From Colimorpha_A sp045593985 (GTDB taxonomy: Bacteria > Bacillota > Clostridia > Oscillospirales > CAG-272), in NCBI GenBank assembly GCA_045593985.1, contig JAZNXR010000035.1, positions 1-20,245 of the forward strand: a stretch of DNA of 20,245 nucleotides, written 5' to 3'. Position 1 is the first letter of the stretch, and the number at the start of each line of letters is the position of its first letter. The translations under genes were made by a program, and so were the position numbers. The notes below the pieces were generated by a model that made no database searches, had not been told where the DNA came from, and was given only the letters and a program-made list of their open reading frames with translations. Positions 1 through 6,819 of the stretch are shown here, piece after piece.

Positions 1-998
1 GGCTCCTTGGTGCGGTCCAGAACAGCAATCTTCTTGCAGGTTGCGGGCAGGACGGACAGGAAGTGCTCAGCAGAGAAGGGACGATACAGGTGGACCTGGA
101 TCATACCAACCTTCTTGCCCTGAGAGCACAGGTAAGCAACAGTCTCCTTGGCGGTCTCGGCGCCGGAGCCCATCAGAACGATGACCTGCTCAGCATCGGT
201 AGCACCATAGTAGTTGAAGGGCTTGTAGTTGCGGCCGGTGAGCTTGTTGATTTCGTTCATGTACTCCTCAACAATGCCGGGCAGCACAGCGTAGTGCTCG
301 TTGCAGCCCTCACGGCACTGGAAGAAGATGTCGGGGTTGACAGTGGTGCCGCGGGTAGAGGGATGCTCGGGGTTGTGGGTGTTCTTGCGGAAAGCCTTCA
401 GCTGCTCATAATCAACCAGCTTGGCCAGATCGTCATAATCCAGAGCGTCGATCTTCTGCATCTCGTGAGAGGTGCGGAAGCCGTCGAAGAAGTTAAGGAA
501 GGGAACGCGGCCCTTTATAGTAGCGAGGTGACAAACCGCACCGAGGTCCATGACCTCCTGAGGGTTGGTACAAGCCATCATAGCGTAACCGGTCTGACGG
601 CAAGCGTAAACGTCGGAGTGGTCTCCGAAAATGTTAAGAGCGTGGGAAGCTACGCAACGAGCCGAAACATGGATAACCGAGGGGAGAAGCTCACCTGCGA
701 TCTTGTACATGTTCGGTATCATGAGGAGAAGTCCCTGAGAAGCGGTAAAGGTGGTGGTAAGAGCACCTGCAGCGAGGGAGCCGTGAACGGCACCCGCAGC
801 ACCTGCCTCGGACTGCATCTCGACGACCTTAACGGTATCGCCCATGATGTTTTTAAGACCTGTTGCAGACCAGGAATCGGTCAGCTCCGCCATAACGCTG
901 GAAGGCGTAATGGGGTAGATGGCAGCAACTTCGGTGAACGCGTAGGAAACGTGCGCGGCAGCGGTGTTACCATCAATGGAAATCATTTTTCTTGCCAT
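1..998 (-). CDS. nifJ: Pyruvate:ferredoxin (flavodoxin) oxidoreductase, N-terminal part (runs off the window)
   Basis: Translation of the minus strand from the ATG at 998-996 gives about 332 residues beginning MARKMISIDGNTAAAHVSYA and continuing to the window edge. The family oxidatively decarboxylates pyruvate to acetyl-CoA, reducing ferredoxin, in the cytoplasm of anaerobes. Domain I carries YPITPSS at residues 28-34, EMQSEAGAAGAVHGS around 60-74 and SARCVASHA around 112-120. These place T31, E64 and R114 exactly where the well-studied Desulfovibrio africanus enzyme has its substrate- and TPP-contacting residues. The domain II start (GRNYKPFNYYGATDAEQVIVL) follows near the window edge. A TGGAGGATT ribosome site sits just upstream of the ATG. 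The gene has its own promoter (1079-1107) and a palindrome in its leader. Its codons are richer in G and C than those of most neighbours, as expected of a highly expressed gene. The symbol could also be por. Confidence 0.95.
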   Translation of the reverse strand, partial: MARKMISIDGNTAAAHVSYAFTEVAAIYPITPSSVMAELTDSWSATGLKNIMGDTVKVVEMQSEAGAAGAVHGSLAAGALTTTFTASQGLLLMIPNMYKIAGELLPSVIHVSARCVASHALNIFGDHSDVYACRQTGYAMMACTNPQEVMDLGAVCHLATIKGRVPFLNFFDGFRTSHEMQKIDALDYDDLAKLVDYEQLKAFRKNTHNPEHPSTRGTTVNPDIFFQCREGCNEHYAVLPGIVEEYMNEINKLTGRNYKPFNYYGATDAEQVIVLMGSGAETAKETVAYLCSQGKKVGMIQVHLYRPFSAEHFLSVLPATCKKIAVLDRTKE

Positions 999-1044
999 GA
1001 TAATCCTCCATATATGTTTATTAATTTTTTATATATGATTTTGG

Positions 1045-1070
1045 GTAAACAACGGATATCCGTTGTTTAC
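1045..1070. promoter_or_regulatory. Perfect 26-bp palindrome in the PFOR leader
   Basis: GTAAACAACGGAT is followed directly by its exact reverse complement. On the minus strand it begins only a few bases after the predicted transcription start (about 1072) and ends 46 bases before the PFOR start codon. It could be a DNA operator for a dimeric repressor overlapping the initial transcribed region. As RNA it could form an 11-bp stem with an AUAU loop at the 5' end that protects the message. It does not match the TTGT...ACAA orientation of Rex operators. There is no U-tract on the PFOR side, so it is not an obvious terminator. Confidence 0.75.
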
Positions 1071-1078
1071 CACTCTAT

Positions 1079-1107
1079 ATTTTAACACAACAAAAGTCGA
1101 TTGTAAA
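1079..1107 (-). promoter_or_regulatory. Sigma-A-type promoter of the PFOR gene
   Basis: Reading leftward, TTTACA (1107-1102) is followed by exactly 17 bases and then TAAAAT (1084-1079). Initiation is expected near 1072, giving a leader of about 75 nt. The region just behind the -35 contains six T5 runs (A5 on the template direction of reading) at 1113-1167, a possible UP or curved element. Confidence 0.65.
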
Positions 1108-1270
1108 TACGATTTTTGATTTTTCCCGAGTTTTTATAAAATCTTTTTGGGTTTTTGGGGGATTTTTGGAGGTATTACCAAATTAAGATAGCATTATTCT
1201 GAATTTGAATGAGTTAATATGATTTTTTTGAGGATTTTTGGGAAGGATAACCGAGATTTGAGGTGAGTTT

Positions 1271-1372
1271 ATGAGTAAATTTGCTATTAGGTTTGCTGTT
1301 GGATTTTTGGTTGGGTTGATCTTTGCAGGGATTATTTTAGCATTCGGATTCGGAGTGATTGTTATAATGTAA
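1271..1372 (+). CDS. Putative 33-residue single-pass membrane peptide
   Basis: ATG at 1271 opens a 33-codon frame ending in TAA at 1370-1372. It is preceded by a good ribosome site (GAGGTGAG at about 1259-1266) with normal spacing. The product starts MSKFAIRF and is then one continuous hydrophobic stretch rich in Gly, Phe, Ile and Val, with a charged N-terminus (K3, R7) and no charged residue afterwards. That fits a single transmembrane helix with the N-terminus inside. A terminator follows at 1419-1450. I recognise no family. It may be a small membrane protein or a type I toxin-like peptide, but nothing here proves either. I found no convincing -10/-35 pair upstream; TAATAT at 1215-1220 is a weak candidate. 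Chance ORFs of this length are common, so confidence rests on the ribosome site, the clean helix and the terminator. Confidence 0.5.
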   Translation: MSKFAIRFAVGFLVGLIFAGIILAFGFGVIVIM

Positions 1373-1418
1373 TTTAAGACGAACAGAGAGTAAACCGTCA
1401 GAGATTACGCTCAAACAA

Positions 1419-1450
1419 AAAAAGGATAACGGATTCACCGTTATCCTTTT
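1419..1450. terminator. Bidirectional intrinsic terminator
   Basis: AAAGGATAACGG and CCGTTATCCTTT form a stem of about 12-13 bp around the loop ATTCA. It is flanked by an A-run on the left and a T-run on the right. It can end the rightward small-peptide transcript and the leftward ABC exporter operon, whose last gene stops at 1458. The U-tract is stronger for the leftward transcript. Confidence 0.85.
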
Positions 1451-1457
1451 ATTTGAT

Positions 1458-3407
1458 TCATTCAAGCTCGAATGCGCCTGTATAGAGACGGTAATAAGTT
1501 CCCTTCTCTGCTATCAGCTTTTCGTGGTTGCCGCGTTCGATTATGCGTCCTTTATCAAGAACCATAATAACATCAGCGTCACGGACGGTCGAGAGACGGT
1601 GAGCAATAACGAATACCGTTCTGCCCTCCATCAGCTTATCCATACCTCGCTGAACGATCGCCTCTGTACGGGTATCAATTGACGAGGTCGCCTCGTCAAG
1701 AATAAGACAAGGAGGATCTGCAACAGCCGCACGCGCACGCGAAATAAGCTGTCTCTGTCTCTGCGATAGGTTCGAGCCGTTATTGACAAGCTCGGTATTA
1801 TATCCGTCGGGCAGACGGCTTATAAAGTCATCGGCGCCTGCAAGCCTTGCGGCTTCAATACATTCCTCGTCGGTAGCATCAAGCTTACCGTAACGGATGT
1901 TGTCCATAACCGTACCGCTGAACAGGTTTACGTCCTGCAAAACTATACCGAGAGATCGGCGCAGGTCGGATTTTCTTATCTTGTTGACGTTTATTCCGTC
2001 GTAGCGGATCTTGCCGTCAGCTATATCGTAGAAACGGTTTATAAGGTTGGTTATCGTTGTCTTGCCTGCACCTGTCGCGCCGACAAACGCCACCTTCTGT
2101 CCCGGCTCTGCATAGACCGAGACGTCAAAAAGCACCTGCTTGCCCTCAACGTATCCGAAATCGACGCCTTCCATTCTTACGTCTCCGCGGAGAGGAGTAT
2201 AGGTAACTGTGCCATCGCCGTGAGGATGCTTCCAAGCCCACTGTCCCGTGTGCTTGTTGCTTTCGGTTGCGTTGCCGTTTTCGTCTATAACTGCGTCAAC
2301 GAGAGTAACGTATCCGTTATCATCCTCGGGCTTCTGGTCCATAAGCTCAAATACTCGCTCAGCTCCTGCCAAGCCCATAACTATACTGTTTATCTGCTGA
2401 GAGAAGGTATTTACGTTACCGGTAAACTGCTTCGTCATATTAAGGAACGGCACTACGACGTCGATACTGAAGCCGAGCGACATGATGCCGCCTGCCGTGA
2501 ACAGTCCGCGAAGGCTCGGGTTGCCGATCTCCTTAACGAGGAAGATACCGCCGACTGTCGCACAGATAACGTAAAGAATGTTACCGATATTCATAATGAT
2601 CGGGCCGAGGCAGTTTGCGAATGCGTGAGCACGGAAGGTGTCCTGATAAAGCTCGTCGTTGATCTTAGCGAAGCCTTCCCTTGCAGCATTTTCGTGATTG
2701 AATACCTTAATAACCTTCTGGCCGTTCATCATTTCCTGCACGAAGCCCTCGTTTTTACCGATTGCCTTCTGCTGGCGCATAAAGTACTTTGCAGAGCCGC
2801 CGCCTATCTTGCCCGAAATGAACACCATAAGCGCAACGCCGAGAAGAACGACGAGCGTCATCCAGATACTGTACCAGAGCATTATCGAAAGCACCGAAAC
2901 GATTACGACCGCCGATTGAAGCACAGTCGGTATCGACTGAGAAATAAGCTGACGAAGCGTATCAATATCGTTCGTATAATGGCTCATTATATCGCCGTGC
3001 TTGTTGGTGTCGAAATACTTGAGGGGAAGATCCTGCATTCCGTCGAAGAGCTTACAGCGCATTTTCGTAAGGAAGCCCTGTGTGATCTTCGCCATTAGCT
3101 GTGTATAGAGAGTAACCGCAGTAAGCGAAAGCACGTATAGAGAGATAAGCGTAATTATCAGAGGCAGTATCTCCTCCGATGCCTTTGACCAATCGGTCGA
3201 GCCTGACTTGAAATATTCGGTTACGACCGCAAGCACCCTTTGCTGGAATATTGCCGGGATAGTTGCGATTACCGCCGCAAAAATAATACAGAAGGCCGTG
3301 ACGGGAAGCAGAACGGGGTATGCCTTGAAAAGCATTTTAAGAACACGTCCGAGCGCCTTGAAATTCATTTTTCTTCCGCCGCGATGAGTTGAGCCTCGTC
3401 TGTTCAT
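1458..3407 (-). CDS. Heterodimeric ABC exporter, subunit 2 (permease-ATPase fusion)
   Basis: A 649-residue half-transporter with a transmembrane domain (about residues 20-340) followed by a nucleotide-binding domain. Walker A is GATGAGKT at 443-450, the Q-loop glutamine is 491, Walker B LILDE at 568-572 has the catalytic Glu, and the H-loop His is 603. The signature motif is LSQRQ at 547-551 rather than LSGGQ. A roughly 50-residue linker rich in Asp, Gly and Trp (about 361-412) separates the two domains. The ATG overlaps the stop of the upstream ABC gene (ATGA), with GGAGGTGACGAG as ribosome site, so the two subunits are translationally coupled. The degenerate signature pairs with the degenerate Walker B and H-loop of the partner, the usual asymmetry of exporters such as TM287/288. 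It probably exports a drug, lipid or peptide; the substrate cannot be read from the sequence. Confidence 0.92.
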   Translation of the reverse strand: MNRRGSTHRGGRKMNFKALGRVLKMLFKAYPVLLPVTAFCIIFAAVIATIPAIFQQRVLAVVTEYFKSGSTDWSKASEEILPLIITLISLYVLSLTAVTLYTQLMAKITQGFLTKMRCKLFDGMQDLPLKYFDTNKHGDIMSHYTNDIDTLRQLISQSIPTVLQSAVVIVSVLSIMLWYSIWMTLVVLLGVALMVFISGKIGGGSAKYFMRQQKAIGKNEGFVQEMMNGQKVIKVFNHENAAREGFAKINDELYQDTFRAHAFANCLGPIIMNIGNILYVICATVGGIFLVKEIGNPSLRGLFTAGGIMSLGFSIDVVVPFLNMTKQFTGNVNTFSQQINSIVMGLAGAERVFELMDQKPEDDNGYVTLVDAVIDENGNATESNKHTGQWAWKHPHGDGTVTYTPLRGDVRMEGVDFGYVEGKQVLFDVSVYAEPGQKVAFVGATGAGKTTITNLINRFYDIADGKIRYDGINVNKIRKSDLRRSLGIVLQDVNLFSGTVMDNIRYGKLDATDEECIEAARLAGADDFISRLPDGYNTELVNNGSNLSQRQRQLISRARAAVADPPCLILDEATSSIDTRTEAIVQRGMDKLMEGRTVFVIAHRLSTVRDADVIMVLDKGRIIERGNHEKLIAEKGTYYRLYTGAFELE

Positions 3408-5152
3408 TCCTCGTCACCTCCATTCGTCTGCTGCTCATAGATCTCCTTATAGATCGTACTGGTACGAAGAAGCTCCTCGTGAGTGCCTGAATTTGCAATT
3501 CTTCCGTTTTCCATTATCAGAATAAGGTCGGCATCCTGAACGGAGGAAACTCTTTGAGCGATTATTATCTTGGTGGTTTCGGGAATATATTTTGAAAACG
3601 CGGAGCGAATGAGCGCATCGGTATGGGTATCAACCGCGCTCGTCGAGTCGTCGAGAATAAGTATTTTCGGCTTTTTAAGGAGCGCACGGGCAATACAGAG
3701 TCGCTGCTTCTGTCCTCCCGAAACGTTCGTTCCTCCCTGCTCTATCTTTGTCTCATACTTATCGGGGAAGGATTCTATAAATTCGTCGGCGCAGGCGAGA
3801 TGACACGCCTCCGCAATCTCCTCGTCTGTGGCGTTTTCGTTACCCCAACGAAGGTTTTCATTTATCGTTCCCGAGAAAAGAAGATTCTTCTGAAGCACCA
3901 TTGCAACCGCATCACGTAGTTCAGTCAAGCCGTATTCACGAACGTCAACACCGCCGATTCTAACGCTTCCCTCGGTCGCATCATAAAGACGCGGTATGAG
4001 CTGAACGAGCGTCGTCTTTGACGATCCTGTTCCGCCGAGGATTCCGACGGTCATGCCCGACTTAATGTCGAGATTTATTCCTTCAAGAGCAAATCTTTCG
4101 GCTCCTGCCGAATATTTGAAGGAAACATTATCAAACACGATCGAGCCGTCCTTAACCTCGGTAACGGGGTGAGCAGGAAGAGCGAGCTTCGGCTCTTCTT
4201 CAAGCACCTCGCTGATACGGCGAATGGATTCGCCCGATATCGTAAGCATAACGAATATCGAGGAGAGCATCATGAGCTGCATAAGCACCTGCATACCGTA
4301 GGTGAGCATCATAGAGATCGAGCCGATTCCAAGCGTCTGGCCGCCACTCGATATAATGATTTTTGAGCCGATGAGGAGAATGAAGATGAGGTTAAAGTGC
4401 ATGCAAAGCTGCATTATCGGCGTGTTGAGCGCAACGATTCTTTCTGCCTTCGTAAAGTCACGGCAGATATCCTCGGCAGCGTCATTAAACTTTTTCTTTT
4501 CATACTCTTGGCGGGAGAAGCCCTTGACAACTCTCATTCCGCGGACGTTTTCCTCGATCGACTCGTTAAGACGGTCGTACTTCTTGAAAACCCTACGGAA
4601 CGCGGGCATCGCATGGCGCGCTACCATAAAGAGTCCGAATGCGAGTATCGGAATTACGACGACAAACGTCATCGCAAGATCCTTGCCCTCTCTGAACGCC
4701 ATAATTACCGAGAAGATCAGAAGCATGGGAGCGCGCACCGCAATTCTGATAAGCATCATGAACGACATCTGCGCATAGCTTACGTCGGTCGTCATTCTCG
4801 TAACGAGAGAGCTTGACGAGAACTTGTCTATGTTCTCAAAGGAAAAATCCTGAATCTTATCGAACATATCGTGTCGGACATTACGAGAAAATCCCGCAGA
4901 TGCCTTGGCGCAGGTGACGGCGGCAATTCCGCCGCAAAGAAGCGACAGCATCGCCATCAAAACGAGGGAAAGGCCGTGCTTGAGGATATTACCCATATCC
5001 GCTCCGCCGTACTGTATCTCGTTTATTAAGTCCTTAGTTATTGCGGGAATAAATACCTCGATCACCGCCTCGCCCATAATAAATATGAGCGTGAGTATCG
5101 CAGGGAGCTTAAATTCCCTTACACATTTTAACAGTCTTTTAAAGCTTTTCAT
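3404..5152 (-). CDS. Heterodimeric ABC exporter, subunit 1 (degenerate ATP site)
   Basis: A 582-residue half-transporter with an N-terminal six-helix membrane domain and a C-terminal ATPase domain. Walker A is GGTGSSKT at 373-380, the Q-loop Q is 421, and the signature VSGGQ is at 477-481. Two catalytic positions are changed: Walker B reads LILDD (498-502), with Asp502 in place of the catalytic Glu, and the switch residue is Gln533 (IIAQR) in place of His. This ATP site should therefore bind but hydrolyse poorly, while its intact signature completes the competent site on the partner encoded immediately downstream. The start ATG at 5152 follows the MarR gene by 9 bases with a GAGGATG-like ribosome site, so all three genes form one operon. 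Confidence 0.92.
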   Translation of the reverse strand: MKSFKRLLKCVREFKLPAILTLIFIMGEAVIEVFIPAITKDLINEIQYGGADMGNILKHGLSLVLMAMLSLLCGGIAAVTCAKASAGFSRNVRHDMFDKIQDFSFENIDKFSSSSLVTRMTTDVSYAQMSFMMLIRIAVRAPMLLIFSVIMAFREGKDLAMTFVVVIPILAFGLFMVARHAMPAFRRVFKKYDRLNESIEENVRGMRVVKGFSRQEYEKKKFNDAAEDICRDFTKAERIVALNTPIMQLCMHFNLIFILLIGSKIIISSGGQTLGIGSISMMLTYGMQVLMQLMMLSSIFVMLTISGESIRRISEVLEEEPKLALPAHPVTEVKDGSIVFDNVSFKYSAGAERFALEGINLDIKSGMTVGILGGTGSSKTTLVQLIPRLYDATEGSVRIGGVDVREYGLTELRDAVAMVLQKNLLFSGTINENLRWGNENATDEEIAEACHLACADEFIESFPDKYETKIEQGGTNVSGGQKQRLCIARALLKKPKILILDDSTSAVDTHTDALIRSAFSKYIPETTKIIIAQRVSSVQDADLILIMENGRIANSGTHEELLRTSTIYKEIYEQQTNGGDEE

Positions 5153-5161
5153 TATTCATCC

Positions 5162-5599
5162 TCATGAGTCGAGATTTGCACTTATTTTTTCTGCAACGGC
5201 AAAAAAAGAGTTAAGCTCTTCCTCGCTTATGCCCTTCTTGAGCTTTTTATCAAGCTCGTCAATGCAGAGAGACATCTGCTTTTGCTTTTCGATTGCAAGC
5301 GGGGTAAGTATCAGCTTTTTTAGCCGCTTATCGGTCGGCACCTCTTCCTTGACGATAAGGCCGTTCTTCTCCATAAGCTGTAATATTGACGTCATGGTTG
5401 ATCTTCGTACCGAAAAGCGTATTTCAAGATCCTTTTGAAAAACGTCCCTGTCCCTATTATCGTATAAATACCGAACGATCCAGCTCTGAACGGGTGTCGC
5501 AGACTCACCGAACTGCTTTCCCGAAATGCTCGCTATCTCCCTGCCGATTTTATGATGCAGGCATCTGACAGTCAAGCCAACGTGAGCGTCTTTATTCAA
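5162..5599 (-). CDS. MarR-family transcriptional regulator
   Basis: A 145-residue protein starting at a TTG codon (5599-5597), with GGGAGGTG about eight bases upstream. The winged-helix region lies around residues 55-100: QKDLEIRFSVRRSTMTSILQ is the recognition segment, followed by a beta-wing containing DKRLKKL, which is typical of MarR proteins. Flanking helices would form the dimer interface. It is the first gene of an operon with the two ABC exporter subunits. The classical arrangement is a repressor that lets go of its own promoter when it binds the exported compound. Two similar inverted repeats at 5618-5633 and 5638-5653 lie between promoter and start codon and are the likely operators. 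Confidence 0.9.
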   Translation of the reverse strand: MNKDAHVGLTVRCLHHKIGREIASISGKQFGESATPVQSWIVRYLYDNRDRDVFQKDLEIRFSVRRSTMTSILQLMEKNGLIVKEEVPTDKRLKKLILTPLAIEKQKQMSLCIDELDKKLKKGISEEELNSFFAVAEKISANLDS

Positions 5600-5617
5600 A
5601 AAAACACACCTCCCGTT

Positions 5618-5653
5618 TGTTAGTTTTCGAACATTTTTGTTAGCACCCTAACA
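5618..5653. promoter_or_regulatory. Two tandem MarR-type operators
   Basis: Site 1 (5638-5653) is TGTTAG-CACC-CTAACA, a perfect 6-4-6 inverted repeat abutting the -10 box and covering the start of transcription. Site 2 (5618-5633) is TGTTAG-TTTT-CGAACA, the same element with one mismatch. The two are exactly 20 bp apart, about two helical turns, so two dimers could bind the same face of the DNA. Their position would block transcription of the operon. Confidence 0.7.
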
Positions 5654-5681
5654 TTATAATACCGAAGAAAATTATTGTCAA
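5653..5681 (-). promoter_or_regulatory. Consensus promoter of the marR-ABC operon
   Basis: On the minus strand TTGACA (5681-5676), 17 bases, TATAAT (5658-5653). Both hexamers match the sigma-A consensus exactly. Such a strong promoter is consistent with control by a tight repressor bound just downstream. Confidence 0.85.
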
Positions 5682-5854
5682 TAATATACGCGCAGAAAAT
5701 AATTAATAATCCGTGAATTTTCCTCTCCGATTTGAGATATCACGAAGTGTGGTAAAAAAAACGGCAAAGCTTATATTTCGCTTATGACGAAAAGCGCAGC
5801 GGCGCTGAAAAAATCTCACCAAAAAATAATTATATAATATCTTCCATTTTTAAA

Positions 5855-5883
5855 TTGAATGTGATACAATTTAGATATAGATT
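5855..5883 (+). promoter_or_regulatory. Possible promoter of the isomerase-uvrBA run
   Basis: Two overlapping candidates exist. One is an extended -10, TGATACAAT at 5862-5870, without a good -35. The other is TTGAAT (5855-5860), 17 bases, TAGATT (5878-5883). Either would give a short leader to the ATG at 5909. I cannot choose between them. No Gram-positive LexA box is visible here. Confidence 0.35.
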
Positions 5884-5908
5884 TTTCTTATCACAAGGAG
5901 ATACTGTT

Positions 5909-6781
5909 ATGATCGTTTCGACAACAACATGGGATCTGCTAGGCAAGCACGGCGTTGATGGCGCTATCCGTATTATCGCAGAAGCCGGATTTGACGCTTA
6001 TGACTTTTCCTTCTGCTCAATTAAAAAAGATAACCCCTTCTTTACCGATTCCTATATGGACTACGCAAAGGAGATAAAAGCACTTTCCGAGGAATGCGGC
6101 ATTACCTGCAATCAGGCACACGCACCGTTTCCGTCGAGCGTCGGGGATCCTGAAAAGGACGAGAAGATCTTTAACGACATAGTAAAATCAATGGAGTTCG
6201 CCGCTTATCTCGGCGCACACGTTATCGTTGTTCACCCGAAGCAGCATCTCTGCTATCAGGAGCACGTTGACGAGCTATTTGAGATGAACGTCGAGTTCTA
6301 TAACCGTCTTATGCCGTATGCCGAAAGGTTCGGCATCAAGGTTGCGACCGAGAACATGTGGCAGTGGAACAAGTCTGCCGAAGCGATAACCGACAGCACC
6401 TGCTCGCGCGCTTGGGAGTTTAACAAGTATATTGACGCAGTAAACAGCCCCTATCTTGTCGGATGTCTCGACATCGGTCACGTTTCCCTTGTCGGAACAA
6501 GCATTCCCGACTTCATCCGTCAGATGGGCAAGGAGCATATCTACTGTCTCCACGTCCACGACACTAACCTCAAGGAAGATAATCATACACTTCCCTACAC
6601 TTTGAAGATCAACTGGGAAGAGGTTACCGAGGCGCTCGGCGAGATCGGCTACGAGGGCGACTTCACCTTCGAGTCGGCCTTTGCAAGCAAATTCCCGAAG
6701 GAGCTTTCGCTTGATGCGGAGACGCTTCAGTGCAAGGTCGGCAGATACCTTGCGGCAAAGATCGAGGAACACAGAAAATAA
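5909..6781 (+). CDS. Sugar-phosphate isomerase/epimerase-like TIM-barrel protein
   Basis: I place the start at the ATG at 5909, preceded by AAGGAG at 5895-5900; an in-frame ATG at 5855 lacks a ribosome site. The 290-residue product fits the xylose isomerase-like / AP-endonuclease family 2 barrel (IolE, IolI and tagatose/psicose epimerase relatives). Visible metal-site segments are ATEN (Glu148), LDIGH (Asp188, His191), LHVHD (His215, His217, Asp218) and the C-terminal FES (Glu255), spaced as in this superfamily. HAPF near 71-74 and VVHPK near 107-111 are also typical. The reaction cannot be assigned more exactly than isomerisation, epimerisation or dehydration of a sugar or cyclitol derivative. 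It lies 38 bases before the chosen uvrB start and may be cotranscribed with it; a functional link to repair is not implied. Confidence 0.85.
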   Translation: MIVSTTTWDLLGKHGVDGAIRIIAEAGFDAYDFSFCSIKKDNPFFTDSYMDYAKEIKALSEECGITCNQAHAPFPSSVGDPEKDEKIFNDIVKSMEFAAYLGAHVIVVHPKQHLCYQEHVDELFEMNVEFYNRLMPYAERFGIKVATENMWQWNKSAEAITDSTCSRAWEFNKYIDAVNSPYLVGCLDIGHVSLVGTSIPDFIRQMGKEHIYCLHVHDTNLKEDNHTLPYTLKINWEEVTEALGEIGYEGDFTFESAFASKFPKELSLDAETLQCKVGRYLAAKIEEHRK

Positions 6782-6819
6782 TCTTTAGCAAACAAAGCTC
6801 TTGAAAGGAGATGACACCG

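Noticed and set aside
1045..1070. Rex operator
   Set aside because: Rex sites read TTGT...ACAA across the dyad; here the arms read ACAA...TTGT, so the match is only to the reversed order.
63..1085. Long rightward open frame opposite the PFOR gene
   Set aside because: It has no family resemblance and lies antisense to a clearly conserved PFOR coding sequence with promoter and ribosome site. It is a reading-frame shadow.
2220..3098. Rightward frame of 292 codons opposite the ABC exporter subunit 2
   Set aside because: The product is low in conserved structure and the opposite strand encodes full ABC motifs. Other long frames opposite uvrB, uvrA and the sugar operon were rejected for the same reason.
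5618..5645. Possible LexA (SOS) box in CGAACATTTTTGTTAG near the marR promoter
   Set aside because: The half-site spacing does not match the Gram-positive LexA consensus, and the bases are better explained as parts of the two tandem MarR-type repeats. No LexA box was found before uvrB either.
5700..5850. Possible small RNA or hairpin region before the isomerase gene (AAGCGCAGCGGCGCTG with a following A-run)
   Set aside because: Stems are short and interrupted, no promoter-terminator pair frames them, and nothing resembles a known riboswitch.
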